A DNA stretch of 64,000 nucleotides from Nocardioides sediminis (GTDB lineage Bacteria > Actinomycetota > Actinomycetes > Propionibacteriales > Nocardioidaceae). Each line of letters begins with the position of its first letter. The stretch's first letter is position 1. Shown in pieces: positions 34,832 through 44,550 of this stretch. The position numbers and the translations under genes were made by a program. The notes beneath the pieces are model-generated. The model worked only from the letters and a program-made list of their open reading frames with translations, was not told the origin of the DNA and did no database searches. The DNA lies in assembly GCF_003047295.1 (NCBI RefSeq), contig NZ_PZYZ01000001.1:434001-498000 (forward strand), in the 5' to 3' direction.

Positions 34832-35611
34832 GTGGCGAAGTTGAAGGACGCGGTGCGTCGGGTGGTCTACCCGGCCTACGAGCACCGGGTCGTGAAGAAT
34901 CTCCCGGCCGATCGCATCCCGCAGCACATCGGTGTCATGCTCGACGGCAACCGGCGCTGGGCCAAGGCCGTGGGCATCGACACGGCGGGCGGCTACCAGG
35001 CAGGTGCGGACAACATCTTCCCGCTCCTCGGCTGGTGCGAGGAGGTCGGCGTCAAGGTGGTGACGCTGTGGCTGCTGTCCAGCGACAACCTCACCAACCG
35101 GCCGCCCGAGCAGCTCACCGGGCTGCTGACGATCATCGAGGGCGCCGTCGAGTCGCTGGCCGCCACCGGCCGGTGGCGCATCCACCCGGTGGGCGCCCTG
35201 GACCTGCTCCCCGCGCACACCGCGCAGAAGCTCAAGGACGCCGAGGAGGCCACCCGCGACGTCGACGGGATCCTGGTCAACATCGCCGTCGGGTACGGCG
35301 GGCGTCGCGAGATCGCGGACGCCGTACGCTCCCTGCTCCACGAGCACGCCGCGCGCGGGACCAGCCTGGAGGAGCTCGCCGACGTCATCGACGTCGAGCA
35401 CATCTCCGACCACCTCTACACCAAGGGCCAGCCCGACCCCGACCTCGTCATCCGCACGTCGGGCGAGCAGCGGCTCGGCGGCTTCCTGCTCTGGCAGTCG
35501 GCGCACTCGGAGTTCTACTTCTGCGAGGCGCTGTGGCCCGACTTCCGCCGGGTCGACTTCCTGCGTGCCATCCGGGCGTACGCCGAGCGCGAGCGCCGCT
35601 TCGGGTCCTGA
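34832..35611 (+). CDS. uppS: cis-prenyl (Z-isoprenyl) diphosphate synthase
   Basis: A 259-residue UppS-family enzyme adding isopentenyl units in cis. The catalytic Asp and substrate site are in GVMLDGNRRWAKAVG near residue 36, and the C-terminal signature DLVIRTSGEQRLGGFLLWQ is intact. By position it matches the short-chain Z-FPP synthase Rv1086 rather than the decaprenyl enzyme, but product length cannot be read with certainty. GTG 34832 is 6 nt after TACCAT (leaderless). A TTG at 34841 has AGGAGG 8 nt upstream and is an alternative start, so both initiation modes are plausible. Confidence 0.92.
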   Translation: MAKLKDAVRRVVYPAYEHRVVKNLPADRIPQHIGVMLDGNRRWAKAVGIDTAGGYQAGADNIFPLLGWCEEVGVKVVTLWLLSSDNLTNRPPEQLTGLLTIIEGAVESLAATGRWRIHPVGALDLLPAHTAQKLKDAEEATRDVDGILVNIAVGYGGRREIADAVRSLLHEHAARGTSLEELADVIDVEHISDHLYTKGQPDPDLVIRTSGEQRLGGFLLWQSAHSEFYFCEALWPDFRRVDFLRAIRAYAERERRFGS

Positions 35612-35845
35612 GCCCCGCGGCGCGTGGCGGAGCGGGTAACACAACGTTCATCCCGCGGTCGGGCGTGTCGCCCCGGATGGCTCCCACCACGGGCGTACTT
35701 TCCGACGTATCGGCAGGTGGGGAAGCCTGCTGTATCGGGAGGCACGCTGTGGGAAGCAACGCACCGCTTCGAGGAGCCGTCCGGTCCATCGATTGACTGG
35801 GCCGGGTGTGGTGCGACGCGCCGGTCCGATAGGGGTAGTCACTCC

Positions 35846-37165
35846 GTGAGCGCGAACAAGCAGGTCAGCCAGCACCGCACCTACGTCCTCGACACCAGCG
35901 TCCTGCTGGCCGACCCCGGAGCCCTGCGGCGCTTCGCGGAGCACGAGGTGGTGCTCCCGGTCGTCGTCATCACCGAGCTCGAGGGCAAACGCCACCACCC
36001 AGAGCTCGGCTTCTTCGCGCGGACCGCGCTGCGCAGCCTCGACGAGCTGCGCGTCAAGCACGGTCGGCTCGACGAGCCGGTCCCGGTGGGCGACGAGGGC
36101 GGCAGCGTCCGGGTCGAGCTCAACCACACCGACCCCACGTCGCTCCCCTCCGGCTTCCGGCTGGGCGACAACGACACCCGGATCCTCGCAGTCGCGCGCA
36201 ACCTGGCCGACGAGGGCCACCAGGTCACGCTGGTCTCCAAGGACCTGCCGCTGCGGATCAAGGCCTCGGCGGTCGGGCTGGACGCGGAGGAGTACCGCGC
36301 GGAGGCCGTCAGCGACTCCGACACCGGCTACTCCGGCATGGCCGAGCTCGAGGTGACCTCCGCCGAGCTCGACGAGCTGTACGACGACGGGGTCGTCGAC
36401 CTCGCCGAGGCGCGCGACCTGCCGTGCCACAACGGCCTGGTCCTCCTCTCCGACCGGGGCACGGCGTTGGGACGGGTGGGTCCGGACAAGCAGGTGCACC
36501 TCGTCCGCGGCGACCGGGAGGCGTTCGGCATCCACGGGCGCTCGGCGGAGCAGCGGATCGCGCTGGAGATGCTGCTGGACCCCGAGGTCGGGATCGTGTC
36601 GCTGGGCGGCCGGGCCGGCACCGGCAAGTCGGCCCTGGCGCTGTGCGCGGGCCTCGAGGCCACCCTCGAGCGGGGCCAGCACAAGAAGGTGGTCGTCTTC
36701 CGTCCCCTCTTCGCGGTGGGCGGCCAGGAGCTGGGCTACCTGCCCGGTTCGGAGTCGGAGAAGATGTCGCCCTGGGGCCAGGCGGTCTTCGACACCCTGG
36801 GCGCCCTCACCACGCCCGACGTCATCGACGAGGTGATGGACCGCGGGATGCTCGAGGTGCTGCCGCTCACGCACATCCGCGGCCGCTCCCTCCACGACGC
36901 GTTCGTCATCGTCGACGAGGCCCAGTCGCTGGAGCGCAACGTCCTGCTCACGGTGCTGTCGCGGATCGGGGCCAACTCCAAGGTGGTGCTCACCCACGAC
37001 GTCGCGCAGCGGGACAACCTCCGTGTCGGACGCCACGACGGCATCGTGGCGGTGATCGACAAGCTCAAGGGCCACCCGCTGTTCTCGCACGTGACCCTGA
37101 CCCGGTCCGAGCGGTCCCCGATCGCGGCCCTGGTCACCGAGATGCTGGAGAACGTCACCCTCTGA
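35846..37165 (+). CDS. phoH: PhoH-family ATPase with N-terminal PIN domain (PhoH2)
   Basis: A 439-residue PIN-PhoH2 protein, an ATP-dependent RNA-unwinding ribonuclease type. The PIN domain (about 1-165) opens with [15 protein letters not shown] and has further acidic residues in [10 protein letters not shown] and GDNDTRILA. The PhoH ATPase follows with Walker [10 protein letters not shown] (K261) and Walker [12 protein letters not shown]. The GTG at 35846 was chosen because the frame upstream loses similarity. The 234-bp upstream gap holds no gene I can support. A strong hairpin terminator follows. It corresponds to Rv1095 in the conserved order. Confidence 0.93.
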   Translation: MSANKQVSQHRTYVLDTSVLLADPGALRRFAEHEVVLPVVVITELEGKRHHPELGFFARTALRSLDELRVKHGRLDEPVPVGDEGGSVRVELNHTDPTSLPSGFRLGDNDTRILAVARNLADEGHQVTLVSKDLPLRIKASAVGLDAEEYRAEAVSDSDTGYSGMAELEVTSAELDELYDDGVVDLAEARDLPCHNGLVLLSDRGTALGRVGPDKQVHLVRGDREAFGIHGRSAEQRIALEMLLDPEVGIVSLGGRAGTGKSALALCAGLEATLERGQHKKVVVFRPLFAVGGQELGYLPGSESEKMSPWGQAVFDTLGALTTPDVIDEVMDRGMLEVLPLTHIRGRSLHDAFVIVDEAQSLERNVLLTVLSRIGANSKVVLTHDVAQRDNLRVGRHDGIVAVIDKLKGHPLFSHVTLTRSERSPIAALVTEMLENVTL

Positions 37166-37186
37166 CCGGTCCTGCCGGCGTACGAC

Positions 37187-37225
37187 GGTCCGGCTCGCAC
37201 CCACGTCCCGGGTGCGAGCCGGACC
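37187..37225 (+). terminator. hairpin terminator after phoH
   Basis: A perfect 16-bp stem (37187-37202 with 37210-37225) with a 7-nt loop, 21 bp after the phoH stop. It is GC-rich and has no U-tract, the common actinobacterial form. Confidence 0.8.
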
Positions 37226-37494
37226 GCTGCCTGCACTCGTGGGGTGACGGGAATCTCGCCACGCCCCTCCGCAGGCGGCGACGACGTGACCCGTGTGGCT
37301 GGTGAGGTCACTGTGCCCGGTGTGGACGAGAAAGTGGAACGAGTTCCCGCGTTCGGTTTGCACGGGCTCCCGACCTCCTGCATGGTTGCCCGTGATCGTT
37401 TCGTGACCTGAGCGTCCCGTTGCCCGCCGGCTCCCCCCCGTTCCTGGCAGGTGGCACCCCGGACCGGTCGCGTCATCACCTGCTGTCTACCCCC
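37226..37494 (+). other. long leader region before the transglycosylase gene, content unclear
   Basis: About 270 bp without a coding frame. A TTGCAC-N17-CATGGT pair (about 37360-37390) is a possible promoter. I looked for a ydaO-type (c-di-AMP) riboswitch, which often precedes cell-wall hydrolase genes in actinobacteria, and did not recognise its conserved elements. Nothing else can be supported. Confidence 0.3.
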
Positions 37495-38244
37495 GTGAGC
37501 TTTCCTGTGCCCTTCAAGTCCCTGTCGACGTCCGCGCCCGAGCCCGAGAAGCACGCCCCCCGACACCGCGCCCCCGGCAAGCGCAAGGCGGCCCGTTCCG
37601 CCTCGGCCCGCGTGATCCGCACCTCCGTGGTGCTCACCGGCGTCGCCGCAGCGGTGACCGGCGTGAGCGTCGCCGGTGGTGTGCTCGGCTCGTCGACGGG
37701 CACCGCCTCCGACCTCGCCTCCGCCGCCGTGGGTGGCGTCACGGTCGCCTCGGCGGACTCCGAGCCCACGTCCCGGGACGCCGCCGAGGACGCAGCCGGC
37801 GACACCGGCCAGGACACCGCCCTGGAGCGTCGCGAGTCCGTCGTACCGGTCTCCCGGTCGGACCGCCGCGGGGCCACCGACGCGACCAAGCGCGCCGCGC
37901 TGTCGGTCGCCAAGGGCCCGGCCGTGACCCGGTCGGAGGACGTCTCGAGCTCGGACCCGCGTGACATTGCCCGGGCGCTGCTCCCGGAGTTCGGCTTCGA
38001 CTCCTCGCAGTTCTCCTGCCTCGACTCGCTCTACGTCAGCGAGTCCAACTGGCGCATCGACGCCGACAACCCCACGTCCTCGGCGTACGGGATCCCGCAG
38101 GCGCTGACCCAGCTGCACGACCTGCCGGCCGACTACATGACCTCGGCCGAGTCGCAGATCCGCTGGGGCCTGGGCTACATCCAGGACACCTACGGGACCC
38201 CGTGCAACGCCTGGTCGTTCAAGACCGCCAACAACTGGTACTGA
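37495..38244 (+). CDS. secreted lytic-transglycosylase-like (SLT fold) protein
   Basis: A 249-residue protein. A basic N-terminus and one hydrophobic segment (about 43-65, TSVVLTGVAAAVTGVSVAGG) form a signal or anchor. A disordered acidic stretch follows, then an SLT-like domain (about 165-249) with the catalytic-type Glu in LYVSESNWRIDADN. SAYGIPQAL and WGLGYIQDTYGTPCNAW follow, as in actinobacterial transglycosylase-like domains. It acts on peptidoglycan outside the membrane. GTG 37495 was chosen; upstream in-frame starts add low-complexity sequence. Confidence 0.85.
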   Translation: MSFPVPFKSLSTSAPEPEKHAPRHRAPGKRKAARSASARVIRTSVVLTGVAAAVTGVSVAGGVLGSSTGTASDLASAAVGGVTVASADSEPTSRDAAEDAAGDTGQDTALERRESVVPVSRSDRRGATDATKRAALSVAKGPAVTRSEDVSSSDPRDIARALLPEFGFDSSQFSCLDSLYVSESNWRIDADNPTSSAYGIPQALTQLHDLPADYMTSAESQIRWGLGYIQDTYGTPCNAWSFKTANNWY

Positions 38245-38263
38245 CCGCCCTCGCGGCGTCGGG

Positions 38264-38968
38264 TCAGCGCGCCTCGAACACCGTGACCGCTCCGGCGTAC
38301 TCACGGGCGCCGTCGAACGGCGCCAGCACGAGTCCCTCGTCGGTCGAGTCCAGGTAGGCCTGGGCGCTCGTGTGGTCGGGGAAGACCGCCCGCGTCGCCA
38401 GGTCGTGCCGGCGTACGTCGTCGAAGCGGCGTCGCAGCACCGACTCGCCGGTCTCGCTGCTGAACCGGGAGACCTCGGGGTGCCCGCCCGCCTCGCGCCG
38501 CAGGTCGACCAGGTGGTCGTTGCCGTTGGTCACCGCGACGAACGTGCCACCCGGACGCAGCACGCGGCGGACCTCGTTGAGCGCGCGCTCGAGGTCACGC
38601 ACGTGGTAGAGCATCCAGCCGGCGTAGACGACGTCGAACGAGCCGTCGTCGAAGGGCAGGTAGCAGATGTCGGCCTGCCGCGCGTCGATCCCGCGAGCGG
38701 CCGTCAGCTCGACGAAGCGCGGCGAGAAGTCGGTGGCGACCAGGGTGACGCCCGGGAGGTCGTGGATCCGGCTGGCCATCACGCCGGTGCCGCACCCGAC
38801 CTCGAGCACCCGGGCGTCGCCCACCAGCGCACGGTCGATGGCGCGCAGCGCCTCTGTCGCCGGGTCGAGGCCGTCGGCGGTGGGGTGCCACACCGAGCGG
38901 CGGGTCTCGAGCCGGTCCTCGGTGGCGTACTGGCTGCGCACGTGCTCGGGGTCGCTGAGGCCGCTCAC
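38264..38968 (-). CDS. class I SAM-dependent methyltransferase (Methyltransf_11 type)
   Basis: A 234-residue enzyme with motif [16 protein letters not shown] near residues 55-70, motif [13 protein letters not shown] and the post-motif [19 protein letters not shown]. The substrate is unknown. Its ATG overlaps the fumC stop (ATGA at 38965-38968), so it is co-translated with fumarase. It converges with the transglycosylase gene 19 bp away. Confidence 0.85.
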   Translation of the reverse strand: MSGLSDPEHVRSQYATEDRLETRRSVWHPTADGLDPATEALRAIDRALVGDARVLEVGCGTGVMASRIHDLPGVTLVATDFSPRFVELTAARGIDARQADICYLPFDDGSFDVVYAGWMLYHVRDLERALNEVRRVLRPGGTFVAVTNGNDHLVDLRREAGGHPEVSRFSSETGESVLRRRFDDVRRHDLATRAVFPDHTSAQAYLDSTDEGLVLAPFDGAREYAGAVTVFEAR

Positions 38969-40347
38969 GGGTGGGTCATCCGCTCGACGTCGAGCGCCTC
39001 GTCGAGCTGCTGCTCGGTGAGGTCGCCGCGCTCGACGTAACCCATCGCCAGCACCGTCTCGCGGATGGTGGTGCCGTCCTTCATGGCCTGCTTGGCGATG
39101 CGGGCGGCCTCCTCGTAGCCGACGTGCTTGTTGAGCGGGGTGACCACGGACGGCGACGACTCGGCGTACGCACGCATCCGCTCGACGTCGGCGGTGATCC
39201 CGTCGACGCAGCGCCGGGCGAGCACGGTCGACGACGTCGACAGCAGCCGGATCGACTCGAGCAGGTTGCGCGCCATCACCGGCATCATGACGTTGAGCTC
39301 GAAGCTCCCGGAGGCGCCCGCCCAGGCGACGGTCGCGTCGTTGCCGACGACCTGGGCGCAGACCATCAGCGTCGCCTCGGGCAGCACCGGGTTGACCTTG
39401 CCGGGCATGATGCTCGACCCCGGCTGGAGGTCGGGCAGGTGGATCTCGGCGAGCCCGGTCGTGGGGCCGGACGACATCCAGCGCAGGTCGTTGCAGATCT
39501 TGGTCAGGCCCACGGCGTACGTCCGCAGCGCGCCGCTGAGCTCGACCAGGGAGTCCCGGGTGCCCTGGGCCTCGAAGTGGTTGCGGGCCTCGGTGAACGG
39601 CTGCCCGGTGTCGGCGGCGAGCCGCTCGATGACGGCGGCGGCGAAGCCGGGCGGCGTGTTGATGCCGGTGCCGACCGCGGTGCCGCCCAGCGGCAGCTCA
39701 CGGACCCGGGGGAGGACCGCCTCGAGCCGCTCGGCGGCGTAGCGCACGGTCGCGGCGTACCCGCCCATCTCCTGGCCGAGCATCACCGGGGTCGCGTCCA
39801 TCAGGTGGGTGCGGCCGGACTTCACCAGTCCGGCGAACTCGGTCGCCTTGGCCTCCAGCGACGCGGCCAGCACGTCGAGCGCCGGCAGCAGGTCCTCGAC
39901 GACGGCCAGGGTCGCGGCGACGTGGATGGACGTCGGGAACGTGTCGTTGCTGCTCTGCGAGGCGTTGACGTGGTCGTTGGGATGGACGTCGACGCCGGCG
40001 CGGGCCGCCAGTGAGGCGAGCACCTCGTTGGTGTTCATGTTGGAGCTGGTGCCCGACCCGGTCTGGAAGACGTCGAGCGGGAAGTGGTCGTCGTGCTCGC
40101 CGGTGGCCACCGCTGCGGCGGCGTCGGCGATCGCGGACGCCTGCTCGGCGCCGATGACGCCGAGGTCGCCGTTGACGCGGGCGGCCGCACCCTTGACCAG
40201 TGCGAGTGCCTGCACGTGGCGGCGCTCGAGCGTCGTGCCGCTGATCGGGAAGTTGTCGATGGCGCGCTGGGTCTGGGCGCGCCACAGGGCGTCGGCCGGG
40301 ACCTCGACCTCGCCCATCGAGTCGCGCTCGGTGCGTGTCTGGCTCAT
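38965..40347 (-). CDS. fumC: fumarate hydratase, class II
   Basis: A 460-residue iron-independent fumarase of the TCA cycle. The signature [11 protein letters not shown] is complete, with [11 protein letters not shown] supplying the active-site histidine and [14 protein letters not shown] the substrate loop. The ATG at 40347 is 7 nt after TAGCGT on the minus strand, a likely leaderless start. It is the backbone fumarase (Rv1098c position). A second, class I fumarase is encoded 0.95 kb away. Confidence 0.96.
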   Translation of the reverse strand: MSQTRTERDSMGEVEVPADALWRAQTQRAIDNFPISGTTLERRHVQALALVKGAAARVNGDLGVIGAEQASAIADAAAAVATGEHDDHFPLDVFQTGSGTSSNMNTNEVLASLAARAGVDVHPNDHVNASQSSNDTFPTSIHVAATLAVVEDLLPALDVLAASLEAKATEFAGLVKSGRTHLMDATPVMLGQEMGGYAATVRYAAERLEAVLPRVRELPLGGTAVGTGINTPPGFAAAVIERLAADTGQPFTEARNHFEAQGTRDSLVELSGALRTYAVGLTKICNDLRWMSSGPTTGLAEIHLPDLQPGSSIMPGKVNPVLPEATLMVCAQVVGNDATVAWAGASGSFELNVMMPVMARNLLESIRLLSTSSTVLARRCVDGITADVERMRAYAESSPSVVTPLNKHVGYEEAARIAKQAMKDGTTIRETVLAMGYVERGDLTEQQLDEALDVERMTHP

Positions 40348-40383
40348 GGGCGCGACGCTACTCCGAGACGGCGTCCGGCTGAC

Positions 40384-41082
40384 TCACCCCTGGGGTGGCT
40401 CGTCCGACCGGCGCGCGGCGTAGAGGAAGTACTGCTCCGGGCGGTCCTGGAGCAGGACGTCGTACGCCAGCTCCTCGGCAGCCTCGAAGACGTCCTCGAG
40501 GGCGGCCAGCAGCTCGGGTGAGCGGGAGGCGGACCAGACGACGAGCACGCCGTGGTCGTTGAGGATCTCCCGGCACCGGGCGAGGAAGTCGCGCTCGTAG
40601 ACCCCGGCGTTGCCGTCGTGCACCAGGTAGCCCGGGCCGTTGTCGACGTCGAGCAGCAGCAGGTCGTGGGTGTCGCGCGCCTCCGCGATCGCCATCAGGA
40701 TGTCGGCGTTGACGATCCGCACCCGCTGGTCGGCGAGGAGCGCCGGCCCGTGGGGCACGGTGCCGTCGCGCATCCACCCGACGAGCGGCTCCTCGATCTC
40801 CACGACGGTGGCGCGCTCCACGCGGACGTCGGCCAGGATGCGCTGCAGCGTGAACCCCAGCCCGAGCCCGCCGATGACGACGTCCCGGGGGTCGTCCACG
40901 AGGTCGAGCGCCACGCCGGCCAGCTCGAGCTCGGTGCTCGTCTCGAGGGTGTCCATGACGAAGACGCCGTTGACGCGGAGCTCGACCACGTCGGCGGCGC
41001 CGGGGTTGGTACGTCGCCGGAGCACCAGCTCGCCCCGGGGCGACTCGGCGCGGGCGATCTCGACGGAGGCGGGGGCTGACAT
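40384..41082 (-). CDS. spermidine-synthase-like methyltransferase-fold protein
   Basis: A 232-residue protein with a short N-terminal beta region (LVLRRRTNPGAADVVELRVN, with VMDTLETSTE) and a Rossmann domain. That domain has GGLGLGFTLQRIL (residues about 63-75), the acidic VVEIEEPLVGW and DLLLLDVDNGPGYLVHDGNA. This resembles polyamine aminopropyltransferase relatives, but the active-site Asp pair of true SpeE is not clear, so a polyamine role is uncertain. ATG 41082 has GGAG 4 nt upstream; ATG 41091 is equally possible and adds three residues. Confidence 0.75.
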   Translation of the reverse strand: MSAPASVEIARAESPRGELVLRRRTNPGAADVVELRVNGVFVMDTLETSTELELAGVALDLVDDPRDVVIGGLGLGFTLQRILADVRVERATVVEIEEPLVGWMRDGTVPHGPALLADQRVRIVNADILMAIAEARDTHDLLLLDVDNGPGYLVHDGNAGVYERDFLARCREILNDHGVLVVWSASRSPELLAALEDVFEAAEELAYDVLLQDRPEQYFLYAARRSDEPPQG

Positions 41083-41295
41083 GTGCTCCATCCTGCCCGT
41101 CGGCGGACCGGGTCGTGTCGCTCGGCCCATCCGTCGGGGTGGTTGCCGAGTCGGTCGCCAGGGCGCTGCAGCTGCCCCGGCGCTCGCGACCACCTCGTCG
41201 GACGTCCGGCGGGACGTCCGCCGGGCCGGCGGCCGGAGCGTCGGACGCACCGCAGCACCGCGACGCGGGCCGACGGGCACGAGGCGGCAGACGCG

Positions 41296-42981
41296 CTACT
41301 CCGCCGAGCGCACCCGGATCCCGGAGATGGGCACGTTGACGGCGCCGGAGGGATCGGTGAAGAAGTCGTTGCCCTTGTCGTCGACCACGATGAACGCCGG
41401 GAAGTCCTCGACCTCGATCTTCCAGACGGCCTCCATGCCGAGCTCCTCGTACTCCAGCACCGACACCGAGGTGATGCAGTCCTGGGCGAGGCGCGCGGCG
41501 GGGCCGCCGATCGAGCCGAGGTAGAAACCGCCGTGGGTGTCGCACGACTCCGTCACCACGCGGGAGCGGTTGCCCTTGGCGAGCATCACCATGGACCCGC
41601 CGGCGGCCTGGAACTGCTCGACGTATGAGTCCATCCGGCCGGCGGTCGTGGGGCCGAACGACCCGGACGCCATCCCGGTCGGGGTCTTGGCCGGACCGGC
41701 GTAGTAGACCGGGTGGTCCTTCATGTACGACGGCATCTCCTCGCCGGCGTCGAGGCGCTCCTTGATCTTGGCGTGCGCGATGTCGCGGGCCACGACGAGA
41801 GGTCCGGTGAGGGACAGTCGCGTCTTGACGGGATGGCGAGAGAGCTCCTCGAGGATCGACGACATCGGCTGGTTGAGGTCGATCCGCACGACCTCACCCG
41901 CCGCGATCTCGTCGGAGACGCCGGCCGAGGGCATGTAGTGCGCCGGGTCGGTCTCGAGCTGTTCGAGGAAGACACCCTCGGGAGTGATCTTGCCCAGCGC
42001 CTGGCGGTCGGCCGAGCACGAGACGGCGATGGCGACGGGGCAGGACGCGCCGTGACGGGGGAGCCGGACGACGCGGACGTCGTGGCAGAAGTACTTGCCG
42101 CCGAACTGCGCGCCGATGCCGAAGGACTGGGTCAGCTTGAAGACCTCGTCCTCGAGCTCCAGGTCGCGGAAGCCGTGGGCGGCCATCGAGCCCGACGTCG
42201 GCAGGTTGTCGAGGTAGTGCGCGGAGGCGTACTTCGCCGTCTTGAGGGCGTACTCCGCGCTGGTGCCGCCGATGACCACGGCGAGGTGGTAGGGCGGGCA
42301 GGCGGCGGTGCCGAGGGAGCGGATCTTCTCGTCGAGGTAGGTCAGCAGCCGGTCGGGGTTGAGGATCGCCTTGGTCTCCTGGAACAGGAACGACTTGTTG
42401 GCCGAGCCGCCGCCCTTGGCCATGAAGAGGAACTTGTACTCCGGCTTCCCCGACGTCTGCGGGGTCGAGTAGATCTCGATCTGCGCCGGCAGGTTGGTGC
42501 CGGTGTTCTTCTCCTCGAAGGTCGTCAGCGGCGCGAGCTGGCTGTAGCGCAGGTTGAGCTTGGTGTACGCGTCGTACACACCGCGGCTGATCGCCTCGCC
42601 GTCGTCGATGCCGGTGAGGACGCCCTCGGACTTCTTGCCCATCACGATCGCGGTGCCGGTGTCCTGGCACATCGGCAGCACGCCGCCGGCGGAGATGTTG
42701 ACGTTCTTGAGCAGGTCGAGAGCGACGAAGCGGTCGTTGCCCGACGCCTCCGGGTCGTCGATGATCCGCCGCAGCTGGGCGAGGTGCGCGGGCCGGAGGT
42801 AGTGGCTGATGTCGTGCATCGCCTCCGCGGTCAGCCGCCGGATCGCCTCCGGCGAGACGCGGAGGAAGGTCTGCCCGTCCACCTCGGTGGTCGAGACACC
42901 CTCGGTGGTGATGAGCCGGTACGGCGTGTCGTCGGCGCCGGTGGGCAGGAGGTCGGAGTAGCGGAACTCAGCGTCAGTCAC
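41296..42981 (-). CDS. fumA: fumarate hydratase, class I (4Fe-4S)
   Basis: A 561-residue class I fumarase carrying both fused alpha and beta domains. Cluster cysteines are expected in [14 protein letters not shown], in YFCHDVR or GTAACPPYH, and in ESCDTHGG; all three regions are present. The C-terminal beta domain includes [18 protein letters not shown]. It interconverts fumarate and malate and is oxygen-sensitive, unlike FumC nearby. GTG 42981 is the start. A TACCCT box lies 8 nt upstream, slightly long for a leaderless signal. Confidence 0.94.
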   Translation of the reverse strand: MTDAEFRYSDLLPTGADDTPYRLITTEGVSTTEVDGQTFLRVSPEAIRRLTAEAMHDISHYLRPAHLAQLRRIIDDPEASGNDRFVALDLLKNVNISAGGVLPMCQDTGTAIVMGKKSEGVLTGIDDGEAISRGVYDAYTKLNLRYSQLAPLTTFEEKNTGTNLPAQIEIYSTPQTSGKPEYKFLFMAKGGGSANKSFLFQETKAILNPDRLLTYLDEKIRSLGTAACPPYHLAVVIGGTSAEYALKTAKYASAHYLDNLPTSGSMAAHGFRDLELEDEVFKLTQSFGIGAQFGGKYFCHDVRVVRLPRHGASCPVAIAVSCSADRQALGKITPEGVFLEQLETDPAHYMPSAGVSDEIAAGEVVRIDLNQPMSSILEELSRHPVKTRLSLTGPLVVARDIAHAKIKERLDAGEEMPSYMKDHPVYYAGPAKTPTGMASGSFGPTTAGRMDSYVEQFQAAGGSMVMLAKGNRSRVVTESCDTHGGFYLGSIGGPAARLAQDCITSVSVLEYEELGMEAVWKIEVEDFPAFIVVDDKGNDFFTDPSGAVNVPISGIRVRSAE

Positions 42982-43042
42982 GAGCGCTCAGGGTACGCCG
43001 CGGGGCCGGGCATAGCCGACGGCGCCCGGACGTTGAGCCGGT

Positions 43043-44149
43043 GTGCCCGCCCACGACTCCCGCCTCGACTCACTCGTCATCGGCGCCGGCCAGGCCGGGC
43101 TCTCCGCGTCGCGGCACCTGGCCCGGCGCGGGATCGACCACGTGGTCCTCGACGCCGGCGAACGGCCGGGCGGCGCGTGGCAGCACCGGTGGGACTCGCT
43201 GAGCATGGAGGACGTGCACGGCGTCGCCGACCTCCCGGATGCCCCCGCGCCCGGACGGTCGGACGCGCCTGCCAACCTCGTCGTGCCCGCGTGGTTCGCC
43301 GACTACGAGCGACGCTTCGACCTCCCCGTGGTCCGCCCCGTCGTCGTCGACGAGGTGACCAGCGAGGGCGAGCTCCTGGTCGTCCGCGCGGGGGAGCGCA
43401 CCTGGCGCACCCGCACCCTCGTCAACGCCACCGGCACGTGGACCCAGCCCTTCGTGCCCCACTACCCGGGCATCGAGACCTTCGCGGGCGAGCAGCTGCA
43501 CACCGCCGCCTACCCCGGCCCGGAGCACTTCGCCGGCCGGCGCGTGCTCGTCGTCGGTGGCGGCGCCTCCGCGGTGCAGCACCTCGGCGAGCTCGCCCCG
43601 GTCGCCGACACCCTGTGGGTCACGCGCCGCGAGCCGGTGTGGCGGACCGGCGACTTCGACCCGGAGGCCGGGCTGGCCGCGGTCACCCTGGTCGCCGACC
43701 GGGTACGCCGTGGGCTCCCGCCCGCGAGCGTCGTGGGCGTCACCGGACTGTCCCTCCGCCCGCAGGAGCGCGAGGCCGAGCGCCTCGGCGCCTACCGGCG
43801 CAGGCCGATGTTCGAGCGGATCGAAACGACCGGCGTGCGCTGGGCGGACGCGGCGTTCGAGCCCGTCGACGTGATCCTCTGGGCGACCGGCTTCCGCCCC
43901 GCGGTCGGCCACCTCGCGCCCCTCGGCCTGCGCTCCCCGGCGGGCGGGATCCAGCTCGAGGTGGGCGGTGCTGTGCAGGGCGCGGTCACGGCCGTCCGCG
44001 ACCCGCGGGTGCAGCTCGTCGGCTACGGCCCGTCCGCCAGCACGATCGGCGCCAACCGGGCCGGCCGTGCCGCCGCCGTCGCCGTCGCGCGCCGGCTGGC
44101 GCTCCCGCGGCCTGCTCGCGAGCTGCCCGAGGGCGACCTGAGCGCCTGA
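43043..44149 (+). CDS. FAD-dependent monooxygenase/oxidoreductase (flavin-containing, pyridine-nucleotide type)
   Basis: A 368-residue flavoprotein. The FAD site VIGAGQAGLSASRHLARRG is at about residues 10-29, and a second dinucleotide fold, VLVVGGGASAVQHLGEL, is near 167. ATG-type motif LVNATGTW and ILWATGFRPA are also present. This resembles small FMO/Baeyer-Villiger-like or CzcO-type oxidoreductases. The BVMO fingerprint is not intact, so the reaction is unknown. The start is GTG 43043. A short hairpin follows the stop. Confidence 0.82.
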   Translation: MPAHDSRLDSLVIGAGQAGLSASRHLARRGIDHVVLDAGERPGGAWQHRWDSLSMEDVHGVADLPDAPAPGRSDAPANLVVPAWFADYERRFDLPVVRPVVVDEVTSEGELLVVRAGERTWRTRTLVNATGTWTQPFVPHYPGIETFAGEQLHTAAYPGPEHFAGRRVLVVGGGASAVQHLGELAPVADTLWVTRREPVWRTGDFDPEAGLAAVTLVADRVRRGLPPASVVGVTGLSLRPQEREAERLGAYRRRPMFERIETTGVRWADAAFEPVDVILWATGFRPAVGHLAPLGLRSPAGGIQLEVGGAVQGAVTAVRDPRVQLVGYGPSASTIGANRAGRAAAVAVARRLALPRPARELPEGDLSA

Positions 44150-44166
44150 GGCGTCAACCTTCGTCA

Positions 44167-44185
44167 ACCCCCGTCAACCGGGGGT
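44167..44185 (+). terminator. short hairpin after the flavoprotein gene
   Basis: A 7-bp stem (44167-44173 with 44179-44185, ACCCCCG/CGGGGGT) with a 5-nt loop, 17 bp after the stop. It overlaps a run of GTCAACC-type short repeats. No U-tract. Confidence 0.4.
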
Positions 44186-44255
44186 CGGGCGGATCGACTC
44201 TGGAGGCATGCCCGCCAGTTCCGTGTGCTGCCGGGCCCAGCCAGGGGAGAACGCC

Positions 44256-44525
44256 ATGCACAGCACGCACCTGCGTCGTACCGCTGCCGTCGTCGGCGCC
44301 GCGACCGCCATCGTCGTCACCACCACACTGACCGCGGCCACCGGTGCCGTGGCCTCCGACACCCCGGACGGGGACCGTCCCTGCTTCATGGTCCGGGCGC
44401 ACTGGAACACCGCCCTCGATGGACCGCAGCCCACCTGCGCGACGCCCTCGTGGCAGCTCGTGGAGACGCCGCCTCGCTTCCCGGCGTCCGAGCTCAGCGC
44501 CCGGGTCGTGGACTACATGCCCTAG
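44256..44525 (+). CDS. small secreted protein of unknown function
   Basis: An 89-residue precursor. The signal peptide is clear: basic MHSTHLRR, hydrophobic AAVVGAATAIVVTTTLTAA, cleavage near AVA-S. The mature part of about 55 residues has two cysteines (RPCF and PTCATP) that could form a disulfide, plus several Trp/Pro. AGGGGAG lies about 8 nt before the ATG. I recognise no family. It converges on the large STAND gene. Confidence 0.65.
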   Translation: MHSTHLRRTAAVVGAATAIVVTTTLTAATGAVASDTPDGDRPCFMVRAHWNTALDGPQPTCATPSWQLVETPPRFPASELSARVVDYMP

Positions 44526-44550
44526 GGGCAGCGGTCCCCTGGCCGGGCGG

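Noticed and set aside
34841..35611. TTG 34841 as the sole start of the cis-prenyl synthase
   Set aside because: AGGAGG lies well placed before it, but the TACCAT-N6-GTG signal at 34832 is equally good; 34832 was kept and both are noted.
37226..37494. c-di-AMP (ydaO) riboswitch before the transglycosylase
   Set aside because: The conserved ydaO blocks could not be recognised by eye; a covariance-model search would be needed.
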